64,000 bases of DNA from Caballeronia ptereochthonis (GTDB lineage Bacteria; Pseudomonadota; Gammaproteobacteria; Burkholderiales; Burkholderiaceae), in contig NZ_FCOB02000003.1 in assembly GCF_001545075.1 (NCBI RefSeq), positions 124,001 through 188,000 on the forward strand, written 5' to 3'. This document shows positions 31,099 to 40,200 of this stretch, in pieces. The notes under the pieces were generated by a model. It was not told the DNA's origin. It did not search any database and saw only the letters and a list, made by a program, of their open reading frames with translations. The position numbers and the translations under genes were made by a program. Each line of letters opens with the position of its first letter. The stretch's first letter is position 1.

Positions 31099-31591
31099 CG
31101 CGCGCCCGCCCAAGCTCCCGTCGATGCGCAAGCGCGAGCGAGGCTTCGGCATGCTGCTCGCGCTCGTGAGCGTGGCGGTGATCGGCGTGTATCTGATGCA
31201 GGTGGGCATTGTGTGGAGCACGCAGGCGCAGCGTGGCAAGGAAGAAGAGCTGTTGCGCCGTGGCGACGCCATTCGCCGGGCGATAGACGAGTACGTGCGC
31301 GCCGACCCGGGCGGCGCGTACCCGAAGAGCTTCGACGAACTGCTGCGCGATCCGCGCACGTCCATCGTGCGGCGCTACCTGCGCGACGCGTACCCCGATC
31401 CGATGACCAACGGGCCCTGGACCCTGATCAAGGGGCCGAACGGCGAGCTGTACGGCGTGCACAGCAGCGCCGCGGGCACGCCGCTCAAGCACGACGGTTT
31501 TCCCGACGACGACGCGAGCTTCGCGCTGCAGACGAGTTACGAGGAATGGAAGTTCACGCGCTACCCGGACATGAGCATGAGGCGAAGGTAG
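31085..31591 (+). CDS. Atypical pseudopilin without Glu5
   Basis: The 168-residue protein has a prepilin-like junction, ERG/FGMLLALVSVAVIGVYL. Position 5 of the predicted mature helix is Leu, not Glu. The body is pseudopilin-like, with PKSFDELLRDPRTSIVRRYLR and DPMTNGPWTLIK. Among type II systems the tip subunit GspK characteristically lacks Glu5, so this may be the tip protein, though it is much shorter than GspK. ATG 31124 is an alternative start. Confidence 0.78.
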   Translation: MARGSARPPKLPSMRKRERGFGMLLALVSVAVIGVYLMQVGIVWSTQAQRGKEEELLRRGDAIRRAIDEYVRADPGGAYPKSFDELLRDPRTSIVRRYLRDAYPDPMTNGPWTLIKGPNGELYGVHSSAAGTPLKHDGFPDDDASFALQTSYEEWKFTRYPDMSMRRR

Positions 31592-31667
31592 GCGCGATGC
31601 GACGCCCGGCCCCGACCAGGGGGCCATACGAAGTCAATGCCACTCAGCACTGCGCGGAGGTATCGAG

Positions 31668-33590
31668 ATGAGATTGAACCGCAAGACCTTGACGCTGCTT
31701 CCTGCCGCAATGGCGCTGTATGCCGCGGCGAGCTTCGCGCAAGAGGCATGGAAGGAAGGAACGACTTACACGTCCGGCGCGACGGTGACTTACAACGGAC
31801 GCGTGTATCAGGCGTTGCAGACGCATACGGCATATCCCGGCGCGGGTTGGTATCCCGCGACGACGCCGACGCTGTGGAGAGACATCGGAGCGGCTGCGAC
31901 GCCTGTGCCCACGCCCACGCCTGCGCCTGCACCTGCACCTGCACCGACACCGACGCCCACACCAACACCAACGCCTGCCGGATGCAATGCGGCATGGTCA
32001 GCGTCTCAGGTCTATGCGACGGCGGGAACGCGCGTGACCTCCAGCGGCCGCAACTATCGAAACAAGTGGTGGACTCAAGGCGACAACCCTGCGCAGTCGG
32101 GGCAATACGGCGTATGGGAGGATCTCGGCGCATGCTCGGGAGGCACGCCGACGCCTGCTCCAACGCCGACGCCTGCTCCAGCACCTGCGCCGACGCCCGC
32201 GCCGGTTCCGGCGCCGGTGCCCGCACCCGTACCGTCGCCGACGCCCGCTCCTACTCCGACGCCCGCTCCTACTCCGACGCCAACTCCAACTCCAACTCCG
32301 AGTCCCACGCCCACGCCAGCATCCTACAAACCACAGATCGTCTACATTCCCACACCTGCGGACTACCCCACGACCGCCCAGTTCACGGCAGCCGAAAAGG
32401 CGCTGGTCGATCAATCGGGCGGTCAGATCGCGCTCCTGCGCGATGCCCTGCGCGTGCTGCCCGACGACGACGTCGACGCCGTCGTGCCGGGACGCGCTGC
32501 CAATCCATCCAACGTGCGGCGCGTGGAAGCGATCCTGCCCGAAGCGAGGTTCGATGCGCTGTTCCCCGTTCGCAATGTCGCGTACTCCTACGTCAACCTG
32601 TTGCGCGGCATCGCCAAGTTCCCCGCCTATTGCGGCGATTACACCGACGGGCGCGATGCCGTCGCGATCTGCCGCAAGCTGCTCGCCACGTCGTTCGCGC
32701 ACTTCGTGCAGGAGACCGGCGCCAACTGGCAATCGCTCACGCCCGCCCAGGTGCGCTCCGGCTATCCGGACCATAACAACGCCGTGCTCGCCAAAATGCC
32801 GCAGGACACGCCCATTCCGTTCTGGCAGCAGGCGCTGTGGTTCCTGCGCGAATCGGGCTATGCGGAAGGCTCCGCGGTGGGCGCGTACCAGCAATGCGTG
32901 CCCGGCTCTCACGCGACCAACTGGATCTTCTATCCGTGCGCGAAGAACAGCGCGGGCAAGTATCTGGACTATTTCGGGCGCGGTGCGAAACAGCTCTCGT
33001 GGAACTACAACTTCGGTCCCTTCTCGCAGGCGCTCTATCGCGATGTCAACGTGCTCCTCGACGATCCCGGCCGCGTCGCCGATACCTGGCTCAACTTCGC
33101 ATCGGCCGTGTGGTTCGCGGTGACGCCGCAGACGCCCAAGCCGCCGATGACCTGGGCGATCGACAACACCTGGAAGCCCAACGCCGTCGACCTCGCCAAC
33201 AACATGAAGCCAGGCTTCGGCGCGACGGTGTACATCATCAACGGCGGCATCGAGTGTGGCGGTGGGGGCGCCGAGAAGGCGCAGGTCACGAACCGGATCA
33301 ACGCGTACAAGGAGATGGCCCGTGAGCTCGGCGTCACCATTCCGCCCGACGAGCCGCTCGGCTGCGCCAACATGCGCGGCTTCAACGAAGGCTCGGCGGG
33401 CGCGATCAAGGCCTATCTCGACAAGGACTATGCGTGGGCCAACGGCAAGCCCGTGACCGGCTGCAAGCTCGTCGACTATCAGATGCCGTTCTCGCTCCTG
33501 ACGCCCGGCGACTACAAGGCCTGTACGGACTACTTCTTCCGCGGCCAGGTGCAGTACAACGGCAGGACCGAGGTCGACAACACGAAGTGA
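31668..33590 (+). CDS. Secreted chitinase, GH19, with two CBM5/12 modules
   Basis: The 640-residue protein has a signal peptide ending near SFA-Q (about 24). Two CBM5/12 modules (about 27-73 and 105-153) are very close to those of the GH18 enzyme, with Pro-Thr/Ala linkers. The GH19 domain (about 225-640) has FAHFVQETG with Glu349 as likely catalytic acid, and YFGRGAKQLSWNYNFGPFS. It hydrolyses chitin by inversion, complementing the retaining GH18 enzyme. GGAGG precedes the ATG. Confidence 0.95.
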   Translation: MRLNRKTLTLLPAAMALYAAASFAQEAWKEGTTYTSGATVTYNGRVYQALQTHTAYPGAGWYPATTPTLWRDIGAAATPVPTPTPAPAPAPAPTPTPTPTPTPAGCNAAWSASQVYATAGTRVTSSGRNYRNKWWTQGDNPAQSGQYGVWEDLGACSGGTPTPAPTPTPAPAPAPTPAPVPAPVPAPVPSPTPAPTPTPAPTPTPTPTPTPSPTPTPASYKPQIVYIPTPADYPTTAQFTAAEKALVDQSGGQIALLRDALRVLPDDDVDAVVPGRAANPSNVRRVEAILPEARFDALFPVRNVAYSYVNLLRGIAKFPAYCGDYTDGRDAVAICRKLLATSFAHFVQETGANWQSLTPAQVRSGYPDHNNAVLAKMPQDTPIPFWQQALWFLRESGYAEGSAVGAYQQCVPGSHATNWIFYPCAKNSAGKYLDYFGRGAKQLSWNYNFGPFSQALYRDVNVLLDDPGRVADTWLNFASAVWFAVTPQTPKPPMTWAIDNTWKPNAVDLANNMKPGFGATVYIINGGIECGGGGAEKAQVTNRINAYKEMARELGVTIPPDEPLGCANMRGFNEGSAGAIKAYLDKDYAWANGKPVTGCKLVDYQMPFSLLTPGDYKACTDYFFRGQVQYNGRTEVDNTK

Positions 33591-33614
33591 GCGTCGTCGC
33601 GCGGCGAGGCCGTC

Positions 33615-34478
33615 TCATTGTCCGCGGCGATAACGCTCGGCAAGCGCCTTCACGCGCGACACGTACGTCCTGGTTTCATCGTAGGGCGGGATGCCGCTGT
33701 ATCGGTCGACGGCGGCCTCTCCGCTGTTGTAGCCCGCGAGCGCGAGGTCGAGATCGCCGCCGAAGCGCCTGAGCAGCCATGACAGATACCGCACGCCGCC
33801 GCGTATGTTCTGCGCGGCGTCGAAAGGATCGCTCACGCCGAATCTCAGCGCGGTGGCCGGCATGAGCTGCATCAGTCCCTGCGCGCCGGCGCGCGAGATC
33901 GCATTCGCCCGATAGGCCGACTCCGCCTGAATCACCGCGCGCACGAGCGCGCTGTCCACGCCGGACGCCGAGGCCGCCGTTTCGATCTCCTGCCGATATG
34001 CGCGCATGTCGAGGGCGAGCGACCCGACGTCGATCTGCTCGTCCGGCACGCAAAAGTTGCAGGTCTCGATGTAATGGAGCGCGATGACCGAGATACCGGC
34101 ATCCAGGCCCACCGGCCTCCTGCTGGAAAAATGCCGTATGCCGTTTTCGACGTAGGCATAGATCTGCGTCCGCACCTCGCGCCTGACCGGGGCAGCCGGG
34201 CGCGATCGCGCCGATGAGGTCGCGGAAGCGGCAGCATCGTCGCTGCGAGACAGCTCCGCGGCGCCGGGCGGCGAGGTCCGGTTCCAGCGCAGGTTCACGC
34301 GCACGCATTTCTGGCCTGAGATACGGCTCGTGACATAGCTGATCGAATCGTCGTCCGCTTCACATCTGAGCATGGCGGACGCGGACATCGGCAGACCGAA
34401 CAGCACATAGCCGCAGGCGAGCAGCGTCAGTATCGAACGGCGTGTCCTTCGTTCCGCGATGAACCGATTCAATTGCAT
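33615..34478 (-). CDS. Lytic transglycosylase (SLT domain)
   Basis: The 287-residue protein has a signal sequence (about 1-36) and a DUF4124-like middle with paired Cys. The C-terminal SLT domain has AVIQAESAYRANAISRAGAQGLMQLMPATA; Glu186 is the catalytic residue. ALAGYNSGEAAV follows as usual. It cleaves peptidoglycan in the periplasm. It faces the chitinase operon and could open the wall for the secretion machine, but nothing shows joint control. ATG 34478 is preferred to GTG 34493. Confidence 0.9.
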   Translation of the reverse strand: MQLNRFIAERRTRRSILTLLACGYVLFGLPMSASAMLRCEADDDSISYVTSRISGQKCVRVNLRWNRTSPPGAAELSRSDDAAASATSSARSRPAAPVRREVRTQIYAYVENGIRHFSSRRPVGLDAGISVIALHYIETCNFCVPDEQIDVGSLALDMRAYRQEIETAASASGVDSALVRAVIQAESAYRANAISRAGAQGLMQLMPATALRFGVSDPFDAAQNIRGGVRYLSWLLRRFGGDLDLALAGYNSGEAAVDRYSGIPPYDETRTYVSRVKALAERYRRGQ

Positions 34479-34700
34479 GCTGTCGCAAGGCACGACGCTT
34501 CTCCGATGTGCGCCTCAAGCAAGCATAGGTCTGTTTTCATGGGACGCCAGTGAAAATCGCATGCATGCACAATCGCTCGAATTGTTGACCCGCTCGCGCA
34601 TTTCATTCGCTCCCGAGCATGGCGAAGCCGAAGTTGTCTTTCGCTTCTCCTTGTGCTTTCATGAACTACCGTCCTGCAACCGGCACCGGAGCACACGAGA

Positions 34701-35555
34701 ATGAGCCCAGCCTTCGACGAGTCCTGGAAAAGCTGGCTCGACGAAAACATCCGCCGCGGATGCTCGCCGCAATCCCTCATCGATGCGATGATCGCGAACG
34801 CCTTCGCTCCGAACACGGCGCGCTCGATACTCGCGCGGCGCATGGCCGGTGAGGAGTTCGATTCCCCGGAAGCCTTGTCTTCCAAATACGTCTATGGCAA
34901 GCCGATGCTGCCCGAAGGCCCGATGCTGAGCGCATCGGACTGCGCCGCGAGAAAGCTGTTCAGCTGCGAGCGTCCGGTCGTCGCGCTGCTCGCCGATGTG
35001 CTGAGCCGCGACGAATGCGACAGGCTGATCGAAATCGGCAGCGGCCGCGTGCAGCGATCGTCCGTCGTCGATCCGGGCTCGGGCAGCGAGATTCTCATCA
35101 ACGAGCGCAAGAGCGAAGGCGCTTTCGTCAACGCGCGGACCGATCCGCTGATCGACACGATCGACCGCAGGCTCGCGGCGCTCACCGGGCAGCCCATCGA
35201 GAACGGCGAGGATCTGCACATCCTCAGGTACGGCATCGGCGGCGAATACCGGCCGCATTACGACTATTTTCCGGAAGAGCAGGCGGGAAGCCGCCATCAC
35301 GTGCAGCGCGGCGGCCAGCGGATCGTGACTGTCATCCTCTATCTCAACGAAGTTAAACAGGGTGGCGACACGACGTTTCCGGAAGTCGGCCTGCGCATTC
35401 ATCCCAAGCCCGGCAACGCGCTGTACTTCGAGTATTGCAACGAACTGGGCCAGGTCGATCCGCGGACGCTGCATGCGGGCACGCCCGTCGAAAAAGGCGA
35501 GAAGTGGATCGCAACCAAATGGATACGGCGCGGGAGGTTTCGCGAAGGGTCATGA
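34701..35555 (+). CDS. Prolyl 4-hydroxylase-like 2-oxoglutarate/Fe(II) oxygenase
   Basis: The 284-residue protein has a helical N-terminus and a P4Hc domain (about 90-280). The iron triad is His186 and Asp188 in HYDYF and His258 in TLHAGTPV, with Lys in GEKWIATKW for 2-oxoglutarate. Bacterial relatives hydroxylate proline in proteins. The target is unknown. The linker of the neighbouring chitinases is unusually proline-rich, which is only a positional coincidence unless tested. Confidence 0.9.
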   Translation: MSPAFDESWKSWLDENIRRGCSPQSLIDAMIANAFAPNTARSILARRMAGEEFDSPEALSSKYVYGKPMLPEGPMLSASDCAARKLFSCERPVVALLADVLSRDECDRLIEIGSGRVQRSSVVDPGSGSEILINERKSEGAFVNARTDPLIDTIDRRLAALTGQPIENGEDLHILRYGIGGEYRPHYDYFPEEQAGSRHHVQRGGQRIVTVILYLNEVKQGGDTTFPEVGLRIHPKPGNALYFEYCNELGQVDPRTLHAGTPVEKGEKWIATKWIRRGRFREGS

Positions 35556-35576
35556 ATCGCGGCCTCGCGCGCACGG

Positions 35577-37279
35577 TCAGCCCGCGGTTCGCATCACCGC
35601 CAGTTCGTCGGCAACGACGTACTCGGCCTGCCATTCATGCGCGAGCGCCTTGCATCTTCCGACCCGCGCCGACCCGTCATCGAAGTCCACCACGACGATG
35701 CGATCCGCAGCATACGGCGCATCCGGCCGCTCATTGGTGCGCCCATCGGTCAGGACCCACAGCCAGCGCCGCTGCGACGGCCTGCGTCTTGCCGCGCGCG
35801 CGAGCACCGTCGCCGCGCTCGACAGCCCGAGCGCGAGCGGCGTGCCGCCACCGCCGCCGATCGGCGCGACCCAGCGCTCGTTCCACCAATGCGCCGCGCC
35901 CGGCTGACGTCTCACTTCCGCGCGTCCCCCGCCGAAGCACACGAGCGCGATGTCGGCGCGCTCGCGATAAGCACGATCGAACAACGCGACGAGCATGCCC
36001 TTCGCGCGCGCCAGCCGCTCGCCCGCGAGCATCGAGCCGGAGCAATCGAGCAGGAAGCAATGCATCGCGGCGCCTTCGCCTTGCGTGCGTCGATAGCGAA
36101 GGTGGCGCGCGTCGAAACGTGCGGCACGCTTGGCGCGCAATGTCGCCATCCAGTCGATGGACGCGCTCTCTTGTTCGCCTTCGCGCGAGGCGACTCGGCC
36201 TCTGGAACGCGCTTCATTCCATCGAAGACGATGCTCTCCGGCATCCGCGTCGCGCCTTCGATGGCTCAGGCTTTTTTTGCGGCGAGCGGCCTCACCTGCT
36301 TGATCCTTGCCGTGCCCGTCGGCTCGGGCGGCAGATAGCCCCAGTCCGATTCGCCCGCGCTCGCCTCGCGCGGCGTCGGATCATGCGCGGCCTGCGTTTG
36401 CGAAGGCGCTTGCGCTTGCACTTCGCGGCGCCGATGCTGCAAGACCGCATCGGCGACCCGCTCGACATGCGTCACGGTCACGGCCGGTGCGCCTTCCAGC
36501 GCAGCCAGTGCACGCGCCGCGCGCAGCATCACGAGATCCGCCCGCAAGCCGTCCACGTGCGCCGCGATGCAAAGCTCGCTCACGCGCGCATGAACGGCAT
36601 CGTCGAAATCGAATGACGCGAGCGCGGCGCGCGCCGCATGAATTCGCGCGTACAAGGACGCTTGCTCTGATGCGTGCCGCGCGCGAAACGCAGCGGGATC
36701 GGCATCGAACGCGAGGCGCGCCTTCACGATGCGTTGCCGCACGCTCGCATCGAAGCAATTGCTCATCTCGACAGCCAGGCCGAAACGATCCAGCAGTTGC
36801 GGGCGCAACTCGCCCTCTTCGGGATTCATCGTGCCGATCAGCACGAAGCGCGCCTCGTGCCGATGCGAAATGCCATCGCGCTCGACGATGTTCACGCCGC
36901 TCGCCGCGACATCGAGCAACTGATCGACGAGCGGATTCGGCAAGAGATTGACCTCGTCGACGTACAGCACGCCCAGATGCGCCTTCGCGAGCAGGCCGGG
37001 CGAGAACTTCACGCCGCCGTCGCGCAACGCGCTTTGAATGTCGAGCGTGCCGATCAACTGTTCCTCGCTCGCGCCGAGCGGCAGGGTGACGAGTTTCCCT
37101 TCCGGCAACAACTCCGCGAGCGCGCGCGCCGCCGTGGACTTCGCCGTGCCGCGCGGTCCGCTGACGAGCACGCCGCCGATCGACGGATCGGCCGCCGCAA
37201 GCAAGAGCGCCTGCTGCAAGGGCTCCTGGCCGACGAGCGCGGAAAAGGGAAACACCGGGGATGAAGTGGATTCGTTCAA
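35577..37279 (-). CDS. chlD: Cobalt/magnesium-chelatase-type ChlD (AAA+ plus VWA), made by -1 frameshift
   Basis: Reading zero frame from TTG 37279 to the A7 run at 36278-36272 and then shifting -1 gives about 567 residues. The order is the AAA+ domain, an Arg-rich linker, and a VWA domain with the MIDAS motif DCSGS (Asp at about 412). The -1 frame is open without a stop from the A7 run to 35577, and its conserved ASIDWMATLRAK lead-in lies before any ATG. This supports a fused product over a separate gene. It would pair with ChlI and CobN to insert Co2+ into hydrogenobyrinate diamide. Confidence 0.85.
36219..36297 (-). promoter_or_regulatory. -1 programmed ribosomal frameshift cassette
   Basis: On the minus strand the order is as follows. 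An SD-like AGGTGAGG (36297-36290) comes first, then an 11-base spacer. The slippery A-AAA-AAA run (36278-36272) follows, then seven bases including the zero-frame TGA. The hairpin comes last: outer arms CCATCGAAG (36264-36256) and CTTCGATGG (36227-36219) pair perfectly, with an inner 5-bp stem GATGC/GCATC. This is the dnaX-type arrangement. Confidence 0.85.
36266..37279 (-). CDS. chlI: ChlI/BchI-like AAA+ chelatase subunit (zero-frame product)
   Basis: The 337-residue product has Walker A GPRGTAKST (41-49), Walker B GVLYVDEVNLL and GTMNPEEGELRPQLLDRFGL, as in Mg-chelatase I subunits and CobS-like partners. It ends LAAKKA just after the slippery run. The TTG start overlaps the cobN stop (TTGA); longer frames only add Arg-rich sequence read inside cobN. 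It would form the ATPase ring of the cobalt chelatase. Confidence 0.9.
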   Translation of the reverse strand: MNESTSSPVFPFSALVGQEPLQQALLLAAADPSIGGVLVSGPRGTAKSTAARALAELLPEGKLVTLPLGASEEQLIGTLDIQSALRDGGVKFSPGLLAKAHLGVLYVDEVNLLPNPLVDQLLDVAASGVNIVERDGISHRHEARFVLIGTMNPEEGELRPQLLDRFGLAVEMSNCFDASVRQRIVKARLAFDADPAAFRARHASEQASLYARIHAARAALASFDFDDAVHARVSELCIAAHVDGLRADLVMLRAARALAALEGAPAVTVTHVERVADAVLQHRRREVQAQAPSQTQAAHDPTPREASAGESDWGYLPPEPTGTARIKQVRPLAAKKA

Positions 37280-40200
37280 TTCTGTCGGCCTTCGATTCGC
37301 TGCTCGGCGTCGAGCAGATGCCGTTCGATCTGTTCGCGATAGCCGGCGGGTTCCTGCCACAAGCCGCGCTCCATCGCTTCGAGCAGGCGCTCGCAGATCG
37401 ATTGCAGCGCGTGCGGGTTGTGCTCCGCGATGAACTCGCGCGTATCCGCGTCGTTCACATAGGCATCCGTGACGAGCGCGTATTGATGATCGGACACCAC
37501 ACGCGCGGTCGCGTCATAGCCGAAGAGATAGTCGACCGTCGCGGCCAGCTCGGATGCGCCCTTGTAGCCGTGCCGCTTCACGCCGTCGATCCACTTCGGA
37601 TTGACGACGCGCGAGCGCACCACGCGCGCGATTTCCTCGTTCAGCGTGCGCATGCGCGGCGCGGCGGGATTGCTGTGATCGGCGTTGTACGCCTGCGGCT
37701 GCACGCCGGACAGATAGCGCACGGCCGCGATCATGCCGCCCTGAAACTGGTGATAGTCGTTCGAATCGAGCAGGTCATGCTCGCGGTTGTCCTGATTGTG
37801 CAGGACGACATCGAGCGTCGAGAGCCGCGCGCCGAAGCTCGCGCGCGCTTCGACACCATCGCCGGACTGCGAATACGCATAACCGCCCGTGCTTTGATAC
37901 GCGGTGGAAAGATCGGCATCGGTCTGCCATTGCCTGGCGTCGATCAGCGACTGCAGACCCGCGCCGTATGCGCCGGGCTTCGTGCTGAACACGCGCCAGC
38001 CCGCGCGCCGCCGCGCTTCCGCTGCATCCACGCCGCGCGCGATCAGCTCGTCGCGCTCGCGCAGGATGCGCGCGCGGATCGGGTTGACGTCCGCGGGTTC
38101 GTCCTCCAGCCCGGCGACGGCCTGCACGGCGGCATCGAAGAGATGCATGAGGCCCGCGAACGCATCGCGGAAAAAGCCCGACACGCGCAGCGTCACGTCG
38201 ATGCGCGGCCGGTTGAAGATGGAGATCGGCAGGATCTCGAAGTCGGTCACGCGATGACTGCCCGCCGCCCACTTCGGCCTCACGCCGATCAACGCGAACG
38301 CCTGCGCGATATCGTCGCCGCCGGTGCGCATCGTCGCCGTGCCCCACACCGAGAGGCCGATGGCGCGCGGATAATCGCCGTGGTCCTGCACATGGCGCTC
38401 GACCAGCGCATTCGCCGACTTGACCCCGAGGGACCATGCCGCCCGCGTCGGCAGTGCGCGCGTATCGACCGAATAGAAGTTGCGGCCCGTGGGCAGCACG
38501 TCGGGCCTGCCGCGCGATGGCGATCCGCTCGGCCCCGGCGGCACGAACCGCCCTTCGAGACCGCGCTTCAGTTGCGTGAGCTCTTGCGGGCCGCATGCGT
38601 CGAGCCGCGCGAGCACGTCGCCGCGCAGGCGCGCGAGCACGGGCGACGCGTGCGGTCCGGGCGCGGCCGCGTCGTCGGACAATAGTTGCATCGCTAACGA
38701 TTCGAGACGCTCGCGCGTATCGCCATGATGACGCCAGCGCGCATCGCTGACCGCCTGAAGCGCAGGCGGACGGGGCCCGTTCCACGGTGCGGCCCAGTCG
38801 GCGTCGAGCGGATCGAACGCGTCGCCCAGTTGCAGATCACGCGCGATCGCCGTGATGAGGCTCGCATTCGCGCCCTGACCGTCGCCGACCGGAAAGCGGC
38901 CGAGCGCGAGCAGCGTGTCGCGGCGCTGCACGCCTTGCGGCGAAATGCCGAACACATGCAGTCCGTCGCGAATCTGTGCTTCCTTCAGTTCGCAGAGGTA
39001 CGCGTCGGCACGGGTGAGCAAGGCATCCTCGCCGGCGACGTCGCGCGGCGCGTCGAGTCCGAGCTCTTCGTGCAGCCTGTTCTCGACGATGCTCGCGAGG
39101 ATCGACTTGCGCAACAACTTCGCGCGGCGCACATCGACCATCAGCGCTTCGTAGTATTCGTCGACCTGACGCTCGAGGTCCTGCAACGGCCCGTAGTTCT
39201 CCGCGCGCGTGAGCGGCGGCATCAGATGATCGATGATGACCGCCTGCGCGCGGCGCTTCGCCTGACTCCCCTCGCCCGGATCGTTCACGATGAACGGATA
39301 GAGATGCGGCATCGGGCCGAGAATCGCATCCGGCCAGCACGACGATGACAGCGCGACGCTCTTGCCCGGCAGCCATTCGAGATTGCCGTGCTTGCCGACA
39401 TGCACTAGGGCGTCCGCCTGAAAGCGCACGCGCAGCCAGAAATAGAACGCCAGATACGAATGCGGCGGCACGAGCTCCGCATCGTGATAGCTCGCGTAGT
39501 CGTTGCGTTCGCGCGAGCGCGACGGCTGTATGCCGACGAACACCTCGCCGCAGCGATAGCCCGAGATCATGAAGCGGCCCCGCCGCACCGTCGGATCGTC
39601 TTCCGGCGCGCCCCAGGCCTGTTCCAGCGCGGCGCGCGCATCGGCGGGCAAGGCGCGGTAGGCATCGAGATATTCGTCGAGCGACAGGCTCTGCAGTGCC
39701 GGACGCAGATCGCGCACGACGGGATCGTTCGTCACGCCCTCGGTCAGCGCGGCGATGAGCGCATCGCCGTTCTCCGGAATCCCGCCCACGCGATAGCCTT
39801 CGCGCGCGAGCATCGACAGAATGCCGATGGCCGATGCGGGCGTGTCGAGCCCCACGCCATTGCCGATGCGTCCTTCGCTCGCCGGATAGTTCGCGAGCAC
39901 GAGCGCGATGCGTTTCTGCGCATTCGGCGTCTGACGCAACCTGCACCAGCGGCGGCTCAGCTCGGCCACGAAGCGCACGCGCTCTTCATCGGCCTGATAC
40001 CGCACGACATCCACTTGCGTATGCTTGCAGCGATACGCGAGCCCCTTGAAGCTCACCGCGCGCGTGATGATGCGGCCATCGACCTCGGGCAGCGCAACGT
40101 GCATCGCGACATCGCGCGAGTTCAGGCCGTGATTGTCCTTCTGCCAGTCCTCGCGATTGCCGCCGCTCAGAATGACTTGCAGCACGGGCGCATCGCCGGC

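Noticed and set aside
35577-36149. A stand-alone VWA gene beginning at the ATG at 36149
   Set aside because: The conserved lead-in (ASIDW before MATLRAK) is encoded upstream of this ATG in the same open frame, which runs back to the slippery A7 run. It is better read as the 3' part of a frameshifted chlD.
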